Shown: positions 1 to 6,879, counted from the first letter of the stretch. The stretch is 9,884 nt of DNA from Longilinea sp035560795 (GCA_035560795.1 DATMYV010000010.1:1-9884), one strand, 5' to 3'. The notes: generated by a model from the letters alone, not told the origin. Program-made: numbers and translations.

Positions 1-9
1 GATATTTCT

Positions 10-372
10 TTATGGTGTGCTTCTTTCCGCGAACATGAACCAGTTTCCTTTACGGCGGGATGAATCATCCGGAGCCCGGTCATAATAGATTTCAAAAATG
101 CGGCCTGACTCGACGCGGACGCGGAAAAAGAAACGCCCCACGCCCCACGAACCTGCCCGGGCGGCATGTTGCAGATGGACAGGCATCATATTGCGCGCCA
201 TGCGTCCGCGGCGGCGAAAATCCTGCCACTCGGATAACATTTCGGCGATGCGATATTCTTCACCGCGCCATTGAAAGCCTTGCGGACAATCCGGTTTTTT
301 CTCAAACAACTGAGGCTGGTCGTAGCGGACTTCGATCGGTTCATCAATGAAACGCAGGGGAAGATCATTCAT
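10..372 (-). CDS. Small uncharacterised protein (DUF6504-like)
   Basis: A 120-residue soluble protein with no signal peptide, no membrane segment and no cysteine pair that would suggest a metal site. What is visible: an N-terminal EPIEV segment (residues 11-15), a FQWRGEEY block (33-40), a helix ending in EW (about 42-49), then the best-conserved looking part, WGVGRFFFRVR (76-86) and FEIYYDRAP (93-101), closing with a Gly-Asn-Trp turn (109-111). From memory this pattern matches the DUF6504 type of small domain found in Chloroflexota, Actinobacteria and Deinococcus relatives; its function is not known to me. It is transcribed away from the sixA-like gene. The ATG has no clear Shine-Dalgarno, but a -10-like box sits only six bases before it, so the message may be leaderless. 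The stop codon is complete inside the window. Confidence 0.75.
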   Translation of the reverse strand: MNDLPLRFIDEPIEVRYDQPQLFEKKPDCPQGFQWRGEEYRIAEMLSEWQDFRRRGRMARNMMPVHLQHAARAGSWGVGRFFFRVRVESGRIFEIYYDRAPDDSSRRKGNWFMFAERSTP

Positions 373-378
373 GCGTTT

Positions 379-384
379 ATTCTA
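379..384 (-). promoter_or_regulatory. Possible -10 box for the 372-10 gene
   Basis: Read on the minus strand the bases are TAGAAT, five of six matches to TATAAT. The box ends six bases before the ATG at 372, so the transcript would begin at or next to the start codon. The hexamer 17 bases further upstream (TTCTAA) is a poor -35. The call is tentative. Confidence 0.35.
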
Positions 385-470
385 TAAGGTTTGATAGAAA
401 ATTAGAAGTTCCGAATTGTTAAGATTTAAAAATCTCGAAGGAGTTAGCCGCTTCATTGCCTACTTGCCTG

Positions 471-479
471 TGATATACT
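471..479 (+). promoter_or_regulatory. Extended -10 promoter for the SixA-like gene
   Basis: The bases TGATATACT form a TGn extended -10 with the hexamer TATACT (five of six). No good -35 stands at 16-18 bases, which is usual for extended -10 promoters. Transcription would start near 486, giving a leader of about 50 bases to the ATG at 538. Confidence 0.5.
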
Positions 480-537
480 TTTAGGCAATAAAAAAGAAAT
501 GTTGTTTGAAAAACAGTTGATTCTTACGGATGGTCGT

Positions 538-1203
538 ATGAAAACACTCATCTTAATGCGTCATGCTAAGTCCAGTTGGAAACATCCTGAAATTAAGGAT
601 CATGAACGCGGTTTGAACAAACGCGGGAAGAAGGATGCCCCGCGCATGGGCAAGCTGCTGGTGGATAATGAATTGATTCCACAGCGGATCCTTACCTCCA
701 CAGCCGTTCGATCACGCATGACTGTTGAAGCAGTCGTTGAAGTCATGAATTATTCCGGCGAGGTTTCTTACCTGGACTCGCTCTACATGGCTGAACCGGA
801 TATTTATCTTGAATTACTGTCTTTGATGCCGGATGACCTGGAACGAATCCTTGTGATTGGGCACAATCCTGGTTTGGAAGGATTGTTGCAAATCCTCAGT
901 GGGCGGGTGGAATCGCTATCCACTGCATCCGTGGCTTTCCTTTCGTTGCCAATTAAGAGCTGGAAGGACATCCGGCTCCACGAGAATCCAGCCGAATTGG
1001 TTGCCTTGTGGACTCCGCACGACATGAAGGATGAGAAGGCCGAAAAGGACGCCAAGGAAGAAAAAGAAACGAAAGAAATCAAAGAGAAAGAAGCAAAAGC
1101 GAAGGAAGAAAAAGAGAAAGAAGAAAAAGCAAAGGAAGCCAAAGCCGCCAAGGACGCGAAGGTTCATAAATCCGCCAAACGGAAGAGCACTGCAAAGAAA
1201 TAG
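538..1203 (+). CDS. sixA: SixA-type histidine phosphatase with charged tail
   Basis: A 221-residue member of the histidine phosphatase (phosphoglycerate mutase-like) superfamily, SixA branch. The N-terminus carries the catalytic RHAKSSW motif with the phospho-accepting histidine, and IGHNPGLE in the middle holds the second active-site histidine. In Escherichia coli SixA removes phosphate from histidine phosphotransfer proteins; the substrate here is not known. The catalytic domain ends near residue 163, matching the usual family length of about 160. The remaining 58 residues or so are almost only Lys, Glu, Ala and Asp, ending in a Lys-rich basic stretch; this tail is not part of the known fold. 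I chose the ATG at 538 because family members begin directly with the first beta strand. An in-frame ATG at 499 would add 13 residues that do not look conserved. Thioredoxin follows after 60 bases and may be co-transcribed. Confidence 0.85.
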   Translation: MKTLILMRHAKSSWKHPEIKDHERGLNKRGKKDAPRMGKLLVDNELIPQRILTSTAVRSRMTVEAVVEVMNYSGEVSYLDSLYMAEPDIYLELLSLMPDDLERILVIGHNPGLEGLLQILSGRVESLSTASVAFLSLPIKSWKDIRLHENPAELVALWTPHDMKDEKAEKDAKEEKETKEIKEKEAKAKEEKEKEEKAKEAKAAKDAKVHKSAKRKSTAKK

Positions 1204-1263
1204 CGGTTTTCGAATGCAATCTCCTTTTGCAATTTCATTGAGATCGAAAAAAATGGGAACCGG

Positions 1264-1587
1264 ATGATGAGTATGGTGAACATTCTTGGAGAACAATTTG
1301 ATCAGGAAGTTTTGAATTCCAAGCTTCCTGTGATGGTTGAATTTGGCGCAGCCTGGTGCGGCCCATGCAAACGGTTGGAACCTGAATTGGAAAAGCTGGC
1401 ACTGCAATGGAAAGATCGAATGCGCCTGCTGCACATGGACGTGGACGAAGCCAGCGATCTGGCAGTGCGGATGAATGTGATGAGCGTCCCGACAGTAATC
1501 CTGTTTGTCAATGGCGAGGCGAAACAGCGCGTAATGGGTTTTCAACCTTTGAGCCGATTGATCGAGAAATTCGAAGCATATCTTTGA
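1264..1587 (+). CDS. Thioredoxin
   Basis: A 107-residue single-domain thioredoxin, the normal length for the family, acting as a cytoplasmic dithiol-disulfide reductant. The active site WCGPCK lies at residues 31-36 with both redox cysteines (32 and 35), and the conserved cis-proline is Pro76 in SVPT. Two positions differ from E. coli thioredoxin: the buried acid before the active site is Glu26 rather than Asp, and the residue at 28 is Gly rather than Trp. The start is one of three close ATG codons (1264, 1267 and 1273); GGGA about seven bases ahead of the first supports 1264 only weakly. No thioredoxin reductase gene is in the window, so its electron donor cannot be named. A strong hairpin terminator starts just after the stop. 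Confidence 0.92.
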   Translation: MMSMVNILGEQFDQEVLNSKLPVMVEFGAAWCGPCKRLEPELEKLALQWKDRMRLLHMDVDEASDLAVRMNVMSVPTVILFVNGEAKQRVMGFQPLSRLIEKFEAYL

Positions 1588-1592
1588 TCTGA

Positions 1593-1627
1593 AAAAAATC
1601 GAGGTGCCGTTTGAACCTCGATTTTTT
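1593..1627 (+). terminator. Strong intrinsic terminator after thioredoxin
   Basis: A 13-base perfect stem (1593-1605 with 1615-1627) contains the core TCGAGGT/ACCTCGA, closes on a nine-base loop and ends in six T residues. A-rich on one side and T-rich on the other, it could work in both directions. It ends only 23 bases before the next start codon. Confidence 0.9.
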
Positions 1628-1637
1628 ATTTAACCGT

Positions 1638-1643
1638 AAGGAG
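1638..1643 (+). promoter_or_regulatory. Shine-Dalgarno of the S9 peptidase gene
   Basis: AAGGAG lies seven bases before the ATG at 1651 and fixes that start. It sits in the short gap directly behind the terminator. Confidence 0.8.
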
Positions 1644-1650
1644 TCCTGGC

Positions 1651-3528
1651 ATGAAATCCGTGGAAAATCAGCCATTTGGCCTTTGGAAGAGCCCCTTCAC
1701 AGCCGACGCCCGTGCCGGGCGTACCAATTTCCGCGACGTACGCTGGGACGCAGCCAACGGCGATCTGGTCTGGCTGGAGCGCGGGTCAGAGAACACGCGA
1801 TTGCTGGTCAAACCGGCGGATGGACAGACGCGCAGTATTAGCGACGCATTTGACATTGGCGGCGGAGTGGGCTACGGCGGCGGCGATTTTGATGTGCGCG
1901 CTGGAACAGTGGTCTTCGTTGACCGCGGGCGACAGCTTTACCGGCTCGAGGTGGAGAGTGGAACGGTCCAGCCGATTACACCGGAAATGGGCATGCTGGC
2001 GTCGCCGGCGCTTTCACCAGACGGCCGCTGGGTTGTTTTTGTGGCCAGTGACGGACAGGAGGATGCGCTTTATTTGGTCGATGCGCATGGCGCTCAGGCG
2101 CCCAGTAAATTGGCCTGGGGGGCCGATTTTTATATGGATCCGGTCTGGCATCCGGATGGTACGCGCCTGGCATGGGTCGAATGGAAACACCCCGACATGC
2201 CATGGGATGGCGCCTGCATTGTGCTGGCGAATCTTACTGGCGAAAGACCGCGCATCGGACATTCCAGGTTGGTGGCTGGCGAAAAAGATGCTCCGGCTGT
2301 ACAACCACAATTTTCACCGGACGGCCGCTGGCTAAGTTACCTGACCTGCCTGGGTGAATGGGACCAACTGGTGGTGCAGGAACTCGAAAGTCGCGACCGG
2401 CGGAAACTGGTGCAGGGTCAGGGGGTGACGCTGGCGCCGCCAGCCTGGGTGCAGGGCATTCGCAGTTACGGCTGGTCAGGCAATAGCCAGAATCTGGCCT
2501 ACCTGCGCAATAACGCCGGTTTCATTTCTCTCAATAGCGTTGATCTGAGCGGCAACAGCCAGCGAACCGGGCTGGGTGAAATTACCTGGGCTACACAATT
2601 ATGTGTCTCGCCGCTAGAAGACCGGTTAGCTTTCTTCGCGTCCGGTTCGGCGCTTCCAGTCCGGCTGGCAGTCCTCGATGAATATGGACTGCACGTTGAG
2701 GCTGGCGGTGAAATGGATGCGGTGGCGGCGAAGTATTATTCACCGGCGCAGCCTTTAAGATGGCAATCACCGGACGGCGCCTGGATCTACGGGTTGTATT
2801 ATCCACCCACCAACCCGGATTACAATTGCGAAGGCCTGCCCCCTGCAGTAATTCGCATACATTCAGGTCCGACCATGCAGGCGGTGGCAGAATTTAACGA
2901 AGAAGCGCAATATTTCACATCGCGCGGATTTGCCTGGCTGGAATTGAATTACCGCGGCAGCACAGGGTATGGTAGAACCTATCTACGCGCCTTGAACGGC
3001 CGTTGGGGGGATCTGGACGTATTGGATACCGTTTCAGCGGCGGAGGGGTTGGTCAAGCTGGGCAAAGCTGATGCCAACCGCCTGGCTTTGTATGGCTCCA
3101 GCGCTGGCGGATTTACCGTATTGAATACCTTGATACATTACCCCGGGAAATTCCGCGCGGCGATCGATGCATACGGGGTAAGCAACCTGCTCACCTTGGA
3201 AAAAACCACACACAAATTCGAACGGTTCTACAATGCCCGCCTGGTAGGTGAGCTACCGCAAGCCCTTAATACTTACCGTGAACGGTCGCCTGAATTTCAT
3301 GCCGACGCCATCCGCGATGCGCTGGCGGTCTTTCAGGGCGCAGAGGACCCTGTGGTACCGCCCAGCCAATCCGAGGCAATTGTGTCTGCGCTGCAGAGAA
3401 ATAATGTACCGTATCTATACCGGTTGTATCCGGGGGAGGGGCACCGGTTTCGTAGGAGCGAAACCCGCCTGGATTTCATTCAGACGATGGAACGTTTCCT
3501 GGTGGAACAATTATCTTTGATGAATTAA
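1651..3528 (+). CDS. S9 family serine peptidase (acylaminoacyl-peptidase-like)
   Basis: A 625-residue prolyl oligopeptidase-family enzyme, predicted to cleave short peptides in the cytoplasm; no signal peptide is visible. Residues up to about 380 form a beta-propeller that in this family screens substrates by size. Propeller repeats are visible as SPDGRW (from residue 122), HPDGTRLAW (from 167) and a second SPDGRW further on. The alpha/beta-hydrolase domain follows: HSGP at 404-407, the NYRGSTGYGR signature, nucleophile Ser484 in GSSAGG, Asp566 in GAEDPVVP, and His598 in GEGH, so the catalytic triad is complete. Most relatives have HGGP where this one has HSGP. The length is typical. The exact specificity (acylaminoacyl-, dipeptidyl- or oligopeptidase) cannot be read from sequence. 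The gene sits directly behind a terminator with a clear Shine-Dalgarno but no visible promoter. Confidence 0.9.
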   Translation: MKSVENQPFGLWKSPFTADARAGRTNFRDVRWDAANGDLVWLERGSENTRLLVKPADGQTRSISDAFDIGGGVGYGGGDFDVRAGTVVFVDRGRQLYRLEVESGTVQPITPEMGMLASPALSPDGRWVVFVASDGQEDALYLVDAHGAQAPSKLAWGADFYMDPVWHPDGTRLAWVEWKHPDMPWDGACIVLANLTGERPRIGHSRLVAGEKDAPAVQPQFSPDGRWLSYLTCLGEWDQLVVQELESRDRRKLVQGQGVTLAPPAWVQGIRSYGWSGNSQNLAYLRNNAGFISLNSVDLSGNSQRTGLGEITWATQLCVSPLEDRLAFFASGSALPVRLAVLDEYGLHVEAGGEMDAVAAKYYSPAQPLRWQSPDGAWIYGLYYPPTNPDYNCEGLPPAVIRIHSGPTMQAVAEFNEEAQYFTSRGFAWLELNYRGSTGYGRTYLRALNGRWGDLDVLDTVSAAEGLVKLGKADANRLALYGSSAGGFTVLNTLIHYPGKFRAAIDAYGVSNLLTLEKTTHKFERFYNARLVGELPQALNTYRERSPEFHADAIRDALAVFQGAEDPVVPPSQSEAIVSALQRNNVPYLYRLYPGEGHRFRRSETRLDFIQTMERFLVEQLSLMN

Positions 3529-3569
3529 GATATGATAATCATCAGATGTGCGAATTGCCAACCAGCCAA

Positions 3570-3598
3570 TAATCTCGAGCGATTAACTCTTTTTTTTT
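3570..3598 (+). terminator. Weak terminator-like hairpin with T run
   Basis: A five-base stem, TAATC (3570-3574) with GATTA (3581-3585), is followed four bases later by nine T residues (3590-3598). The stem is short and AT-rich, so termination would be inefficient at best. It lies between the S9 peptidase and the transporter, 42 bases after the peptidase stop. Confidence 0.3.
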
Positions 3599-3642
3599 AC
3601 CCGGTACAGCCAAACGGCAGGGCTGAAATCAACGGGAGAGCC

Positions 3643-4584
3643 ATGAACACGATTTCAACAGCCACAATTGCGGAAACAGAAAAGAAGAATGCCGCTGCCA
3701 CTTCGGTAATTGCCGCAGTGGGTCTGACAACCTTCAAAATCATTGTCGGCTTGATGACCAACAGTCTGGGCATCCTGGCTGAAGCGGCCCACTCGGGGCT
3801 GGATCTGGTGGCTGCGCTGGTGACATTCTTTGCGGTGCGGGTTTCTGGTAGACCTGCCGACAAAGCGCATACCTACGGGCACGGCAAGATCGAAAACCTG
3901 TCCGCGCTTTTCGAGACTCTTTTACTGCTGGCTACCTCGGTCTGGATCATCTATGAAGCCATCCAGCGATTATTTTTTTCCACCGGGGTCGAAATCAGGC
4001 CGTCCATCTGGGCTTTTATCGTGATGGGCGTTTCGATTTTCATCGATTACAACCGCTCACGTATGCTCTTCAAGGCAGCCAAGAAACACAACAGCCAGGC
4101 GCTGGAAGCCGATGCGCTGCACTTCAGTACCGATATTTGGAGTTCAACGGTGGTCATCCTGGGATTGATCGGGGTGACCGTTGCCGCCAAAGTGCCTTCA
4201 TTGGCGTTCCTGCACAAAGCTGATTCAATCGCCGCCATGGCAGTAGCTCTGATTGTGGTATATGTCAGCGTCCAATTGGGCATGCGCACCATTCATGGCT
4301 TGCTGGATACGGCACCAGATGGTTCACAAGATAAAATTGAGGCGGCGGTAAAAACCGTTCCGGGCGTGATGGGCGTTCACAAAATTCGCATCCGCGCTTC
4401 CGGTCCAGATCAATTCGCCGAAATCCACGTCCTTTTCGATCGGACGATGTCGCTTGAAGACGTTCACCCGTTGACTGAAAAAGTGCAGGCAGCCATCGCC
4501 GAAGTACTGCCGGGTACGTATGTGACCGTCCACCCGGAACCAGCGCCACAGGAAAGTGAAAGCTCTACCCAACCTCCCGATTAA
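3643..4584 (+). CDS. Cation diffusion facilitator (zinc-type) efflux transporter
   Basis: A 313-residue inner-membrane transporter of the CDF family, which exports divalent metals in exchange for protons. The N-terminal two thirds hold about six hydrophobic helices. The metal-site motif of the second helix is HSGLD (His50, Asp54) and that of the fifth is HFSTD (His160, Asp164). This His-Asp/His-Asp pattern is typical of the zinc/cadmium branch, whereas iron/manganese members usually have Asp in place of the first His. The cytoplasmic C-terminal domain (from about residue 225) shows the usual PGV..VH.IRIR pattern and mediates dimerisation. The reading frame opens upstream at 3532, but those 37 residues contain no family sequence. 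The ATG at 3643 has GGAG four bases ahead and starts close to the first helix. No metal regulator is adjacent. Confidence 0.9.
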   Translation: MNTISTATIAETEKKNAAATSVIAAVGLTTFKIIVGLMTNSLGILAEAAHSGLDLVAALVTFFAVRVSGRPADKAHTYGHGKIENLSALFETLLLLATSVWIIYEAIQRLFFSTGVEIRPSIWAFIVMGVSIFIDYNRSRMLFKAAKKHNSQALEADALHFSTDIWSSTVVILGLIGVTVAAKVPSLAFLHKADSIAAMAVALIVVYVSVQLGMRTIHGLLDTAPDGSQDKIEAAVKTVPGVMGVHKIRIRASGPDQFAEIHVLFDRTMSLEDVHPLTEKVQAAIAEVLPGTYVTVHPEPAPQESESSTQPPD

Positions 4585-4592
4585 TAAGGCAA

Positions 4593-4618
4593 AACGCCCC
4601 TGGATTTCCCGGGGCGTT
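4593..4618. terminator. Terminator between convergent genes
   Basis: An eight-base GC-rich stem, AACGCCCC (4593-4600) with GGGGCGTT (4611-4618), closes on a ten-base loop. It lies between the stops of the transporter (plus, 4584) and the dehydrogenase (minus, 4642). On the minus strand it is followed by TTTTGCCTTATT, a better T tract than on the plus strand, so it mainly serves the dehydrogenase but probably helps both. Confidence 0.75.
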
Positions 4619-4641
4619 GGCTTTACCTTGAAATTGAAAAA

Positions 4642-5541
4642 TTAATTGGTTTTTTCTTCTTTGAGTTGAATTCCAGCCAGCTGTTCGAGAATGGCGATGA
4701 CAGCCGAGTTGTCCAGGTCGCCCATGCCAAGAGTGGACATGGTGTTAAAGAGCTGTGCATTGACGGCTGTGGTTGGCAGGGCAACCCCATATTCACGGGC
4801 TGTTTCAAGCACAATGTTGAGGTCTTTGGCCTGCATGCGCGCCTTAAAACCGGGCTGGCGGTTGCCGGCAAACAGCCGCGGCGGTTTCACATCCAGTGTC
4901 CAGCACTGCGCCGCGCCGCCTCGGATGGCCTGAATCACCTTGACCGGGTCAGTGCCGGTTTTCTGCGCCAGCACCAGCAATTCGCCCATTGCCACCATTT
5001 GCGCGGCCACCATGATCTGGTTGGCTGCCTTGGCTACCTGGCCGCTGCCTGCCTCGCCAACGTGGGTGATGACCTTGCCCATGGACTCGAAAATTGGACG
5101 GACTGTCTCCAACGCTTCTGCCGGACCGCCAACCATGATGGAAAGGGTGGCATTGCGGGCACCGATATCGCCGCCGCTGACCGGCGCGTCCAGCGCGGCC
5201 ACGCCGGCTTCAGCCAACCGGCGGGCAACTTCGCGCGCGGTGGCAGGTTTGATGGTCGAATTATCCACATAAATGAGGCTGGCATGGGCGCCTTCAAGAA
5301 TCCCATGCGGGCCAAGCACCACCTGCTCGATATCAGGCGAGTCGGGTAAATTGGTGAATACCACGTCCACCTGGCGGGCCACTTCAGCCGGGCTAAAGGC
5401 GGCAACTGCCCCTTCGGCAACCAGTTCGTCAACCGCAGCCCGGCTGCGGTTATGCACCACCAACGGATAGCCTGCCTTAAGAATGTTGCGGGCAATCGCC
5501 TTGCCCATCAAACCCAGACCGATATATCCAACTTTGAGCAT
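4642..5541 (-). CDS. Beta-hydroxyacid dehydrogenase (HIBADH/GarR family)
   Basis: A 299-residue NAD(P)-dependent oxidoreductase of the 3-hydroxyisobutyrate dehydrogenase / tartronate semialdehyde reductase family, with the usual length. The Rossmann glycine motif GLGLMG is at residues 8-13. The cofactor-selecting loop reads HNRS (30-33); an NR(S/T) loop is usual in NADP-preferring members. DNST (93-96) and the substrate-binding segment DAPVSGG (118-124) follow, and the catalytic lysine is Lys171 in GSGQVAKAANQ. A KDL motif sits in the helical C-terminal domain. The family covers 3-hydroxyisobutyrate, tartronate semialdehyde, succinic semialdehyde and related substrates. No valine-degradation or glyoxylate genes lie nearby, so the substrate is open. 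The start is fixed by AAGGAG five bases upstream (5547-5552). It follows metK on the same strand but is separated from it by a terminator. Confidence 0.88.
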   Translation of the reverse strand: MLKVGYIGLGLMGKAIARNILKAGYPLVVHNRSRAAVDELVAEGAVAAFSPAEVARQVDVVFTNLPDSPDIEQVVLGPHGILEGAHASLIYVDNSTIKPATAREVARRLAEAGVAALDAPVSGGDIGARNATLSIMVGGPAEALETVRPIFESMGKVITHVGEAGSGQVAKAANQIMVAAQMVAMGELLVLAQKTGTDPVKVIQAIRGGAAQCWTLDVKPPRLFAGNRQPGFKARMQAKDLNIVLETAREYGVALPTTAVNAQLFNTMSTLGMGDLDNSAVIAILEQLAGIQLKEEKTN

Positions 5542-5574
5542 GTTGTCTCCTTGGGGTTTCGTTGAAATAATCTT

Positions 5575-5580
5575 ACTATA
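5575..5580 (-). promoter_or_regulatory. Probable -10 box for the dehydrogenase gene
   Basis: On the minus strand the bases are TATAGT (five of six). The -35 region is poor (TTATGA at an 18-base spacing). The box lies between the metK terminator and the dehydrogenase, with a start expected near 5568 and a leader of about 27 bases that contains the Shine-Dalgarno. Confidence 0.4.
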
Positions 5581-5621
5581 CCATCCGGCAGCGTTACATC
5601 ATAACCATTTTCCGCACAATA

Positions 5622-5649
5622 AAAGCCCGCCTTTTTCAAAGCGGGCTTT
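5622..5649 (-). terminator. Intrinsic terminator of metK
   Basis: A nine-base perfect stem, AAAGCCCGC (5622-5630) with GCGGGCTTT (5641-5649), has a ten-base loop. On the minus strand it ends in TTTTATT, and it begins 18 bases after the metK stop. The A-rich other side might also stop transcription arriving from the opposite direction. Confidence 0.85.
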
Positions 5650-5667
5650 GTTTGTTGTGGAAAATAA

Positions 5668-6879
5668 TTACAGTCCGGCAGCCTTGCGCAGTGCAGCAGC
5701 GCGGTCGGTGCGTTCCCAGGTGAAATCTGCATCTTCGCGGCCGAAATGACCGTAAGCTGCCGTCTTGCGGTAGATCGGGCGGCGCAGGTCCAGATCGCGG
5801 ATGATGGCGCCGGGACGCAGGTCGAAATGCTTTTGAACAAGCTCGGCAATCTGTTCATCCGGGATGATGCCGGTGCCGAAAGTCTCGACATTAATACTGA
5901 GCGGATGAGCCACGCCGATGGCGTAAGCCACCTGCAGTTCGCAGCGATCGGCCAGTCCGGCAGCAACCACGTTTTTGGCGACCCAACGGGCTGCGTAGGC
6001 AGCGGATCGGTCGACTTTGGTCGGGTCCTTACCCGAGAAAGCGCCGCCGCCGTGCCGCCCCATGCCGCCGTAGGTGTCCACGATGATCTTGCGGCCGGTT
6101 ACGCCGGCATCGCCCATGGGACCGCCGATGACGAAGCGGCCGGTGGGGTTGACGAATACTTTCATATCTTTATTGCGCAGATCTTCTGGGATGACCGGGG
6201 CAATGATGTGCTCAAAGACGCCTTCTTCGATGTCATGGTGCGAAACTTCAGCGGAATGCTGGGTGCTGACGAGAACGGTATCAACGCGTACGGGTTTGCC
6301 AAAGCGGTATTCCACCGTAACCTGCGACTTGCCGTCCGGGCGCAGCCAGGGCAGCGCTCCGCTCTTGCGGACTTCTGCCAGGCGGTGAGTCAGTTTGTGG
6401 GCCAGGTAAATGGGCATAGGCATCAGGGTGGGGGTTTCGTTGCAGGCAAAACCGAACATCATGCCCTGATCGCCCGCACCCAGATCTTCGACGCCGTCTT
6501 CGGACTTTTCGCCAGCCTTGGATTCCATCCCCTGGTCGACGCCCTGGGCAATATCGGTAGATTGGCGGGCAATGGCAACCTGCACGGCGCAGGTATTGCC
6601 GTCGAAACCTTTTTCACTGGCATCGTAACCAATATCTTTAATGACCTGTCGTACGAGCTGGTCGTAATTGAGAGTGGCATTGGTGGTGATTTCACCAAGC
6701 AGCATGACGAAACCCGTTTTTGTGGCGGTTTCACAGGCGACACGTGAGCGTGGATCCTGTTCCAGGCAGGCATCCAGGATGGCATCGCTGATTTGATCGC
6801 ATAATTTGTCGGGGTGGCCTTCCGTCACCGATTCCGAGGTGAACAGGTATTTGGCCGAATTCATAAAGGTTGTATTCAT
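5668..6879 (-). CDS. metK: S-adenosylmethionine synthetase
   Basis: A 403-residue methionine adenosyltransferase, which makes SAM from methionine and ATP with release of phosphate and diphosphate. Signatures visible: SVTEGHPDK (17-25) with the ATP-phosphate-binding histidine and lysine, GAGDQGMMFG (135-144), the family hexapeptide region, and GGGAFSGKDPTKVDRS (277-292) with metal- and phosphate-binding residues. The length is slightly above the usual 380-400, partly from a Lys/Glu-rich insertion just before GAGDQG. The start at 6879 is chosen because GGAGG (6887-6891) lies seven bases upstream and the protein then begins just before the conserved YLFTSESVTEGHPD segment. An in-frame ATG at 6930 lies inside the riboswitch terminator hairpin and is not credible. 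Expression is controlled by the SAM-I riboswitch upstream. Confidence 0.97.
   Translation of the reverse strand: MNTTFMNSAKYLFTSESVTEGHPDKLCDQISDAILDACLEQDPRSRVACETATKTGFVMLLGEITTNATLNYDQLVRQVIKDIGYDASEKGFDGNTCAVQVAIARQSTDIAQGVDQGMESKAGEKSEDGVEDLGAGDQGMMFGFACNETPTLMPMPIYLAHKLTHRLAEVRKSGALPWLRPDGKSQVTVEYRFGKPVRVDTVLVSTQHSAEVSHHDIEEGVFEHIIAPVIPEDLRNKDMKVFVNPTGRFVIGGPMGDAGVTGRKIIVDTYGGMGRHGGGAFSGKDPTKVDRSAAYAARWVAKNVVAAGLADRCELQVAYAIGVAHPLSINVETFGTGIIPDEQIAELVQKHFDLRPGAIIRDLDLRRPIYRKTAAYGHFGREDADFTWERTDRAAALRKAAGL

Noticed and set aside
439..443. Isolated GGAG in the divergent gap, resembling a ribosome binding site
   Set aside because: No start codon with an open frame follows at a usable distance, and it lies upstream of the extended -10 box, so it would not be in the transcript.
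499..537. Upstream ATG for the SixA-like gene
   Set aside because: It would add 13 residues ahead of the first beta strand that opens nearly all SixA proteins. The ATG at 538 is preferred, though the Shine-Dalgarno evidence is weak for both.
916..1545. 209-codon minus-strand frame with long Phe runs
   Set aside because: The Phe-rich part is the reverse complement of the Lys/Glu-rich tail of the phosphatase. It spans two good plus-strand genes and is an artefact of composition.
3532..3642. N-terminal extension of the transporter from an ATG at 3532
   Set aside because: The 37 extra residues include a CANC pair that could suggest a metal site, but they match no CDF feature, lack a Shine-Dalgarno and cross a T9 tract. 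The ATG at 3643 fits the family better.
4666..5349. 227-codon open frame on the plus strand
   Set aside because: It is antisense to the well-supported dehydrogenase and its composition does not look like a folded protein.
5746..6747. 333-codon open frame on the plus strand
   Set aside because: It lies wholly antisense to metK, shows no family features, and has no ribosome binding site of note. Long antisense frames are expected opposite GC-rich conserved genes.
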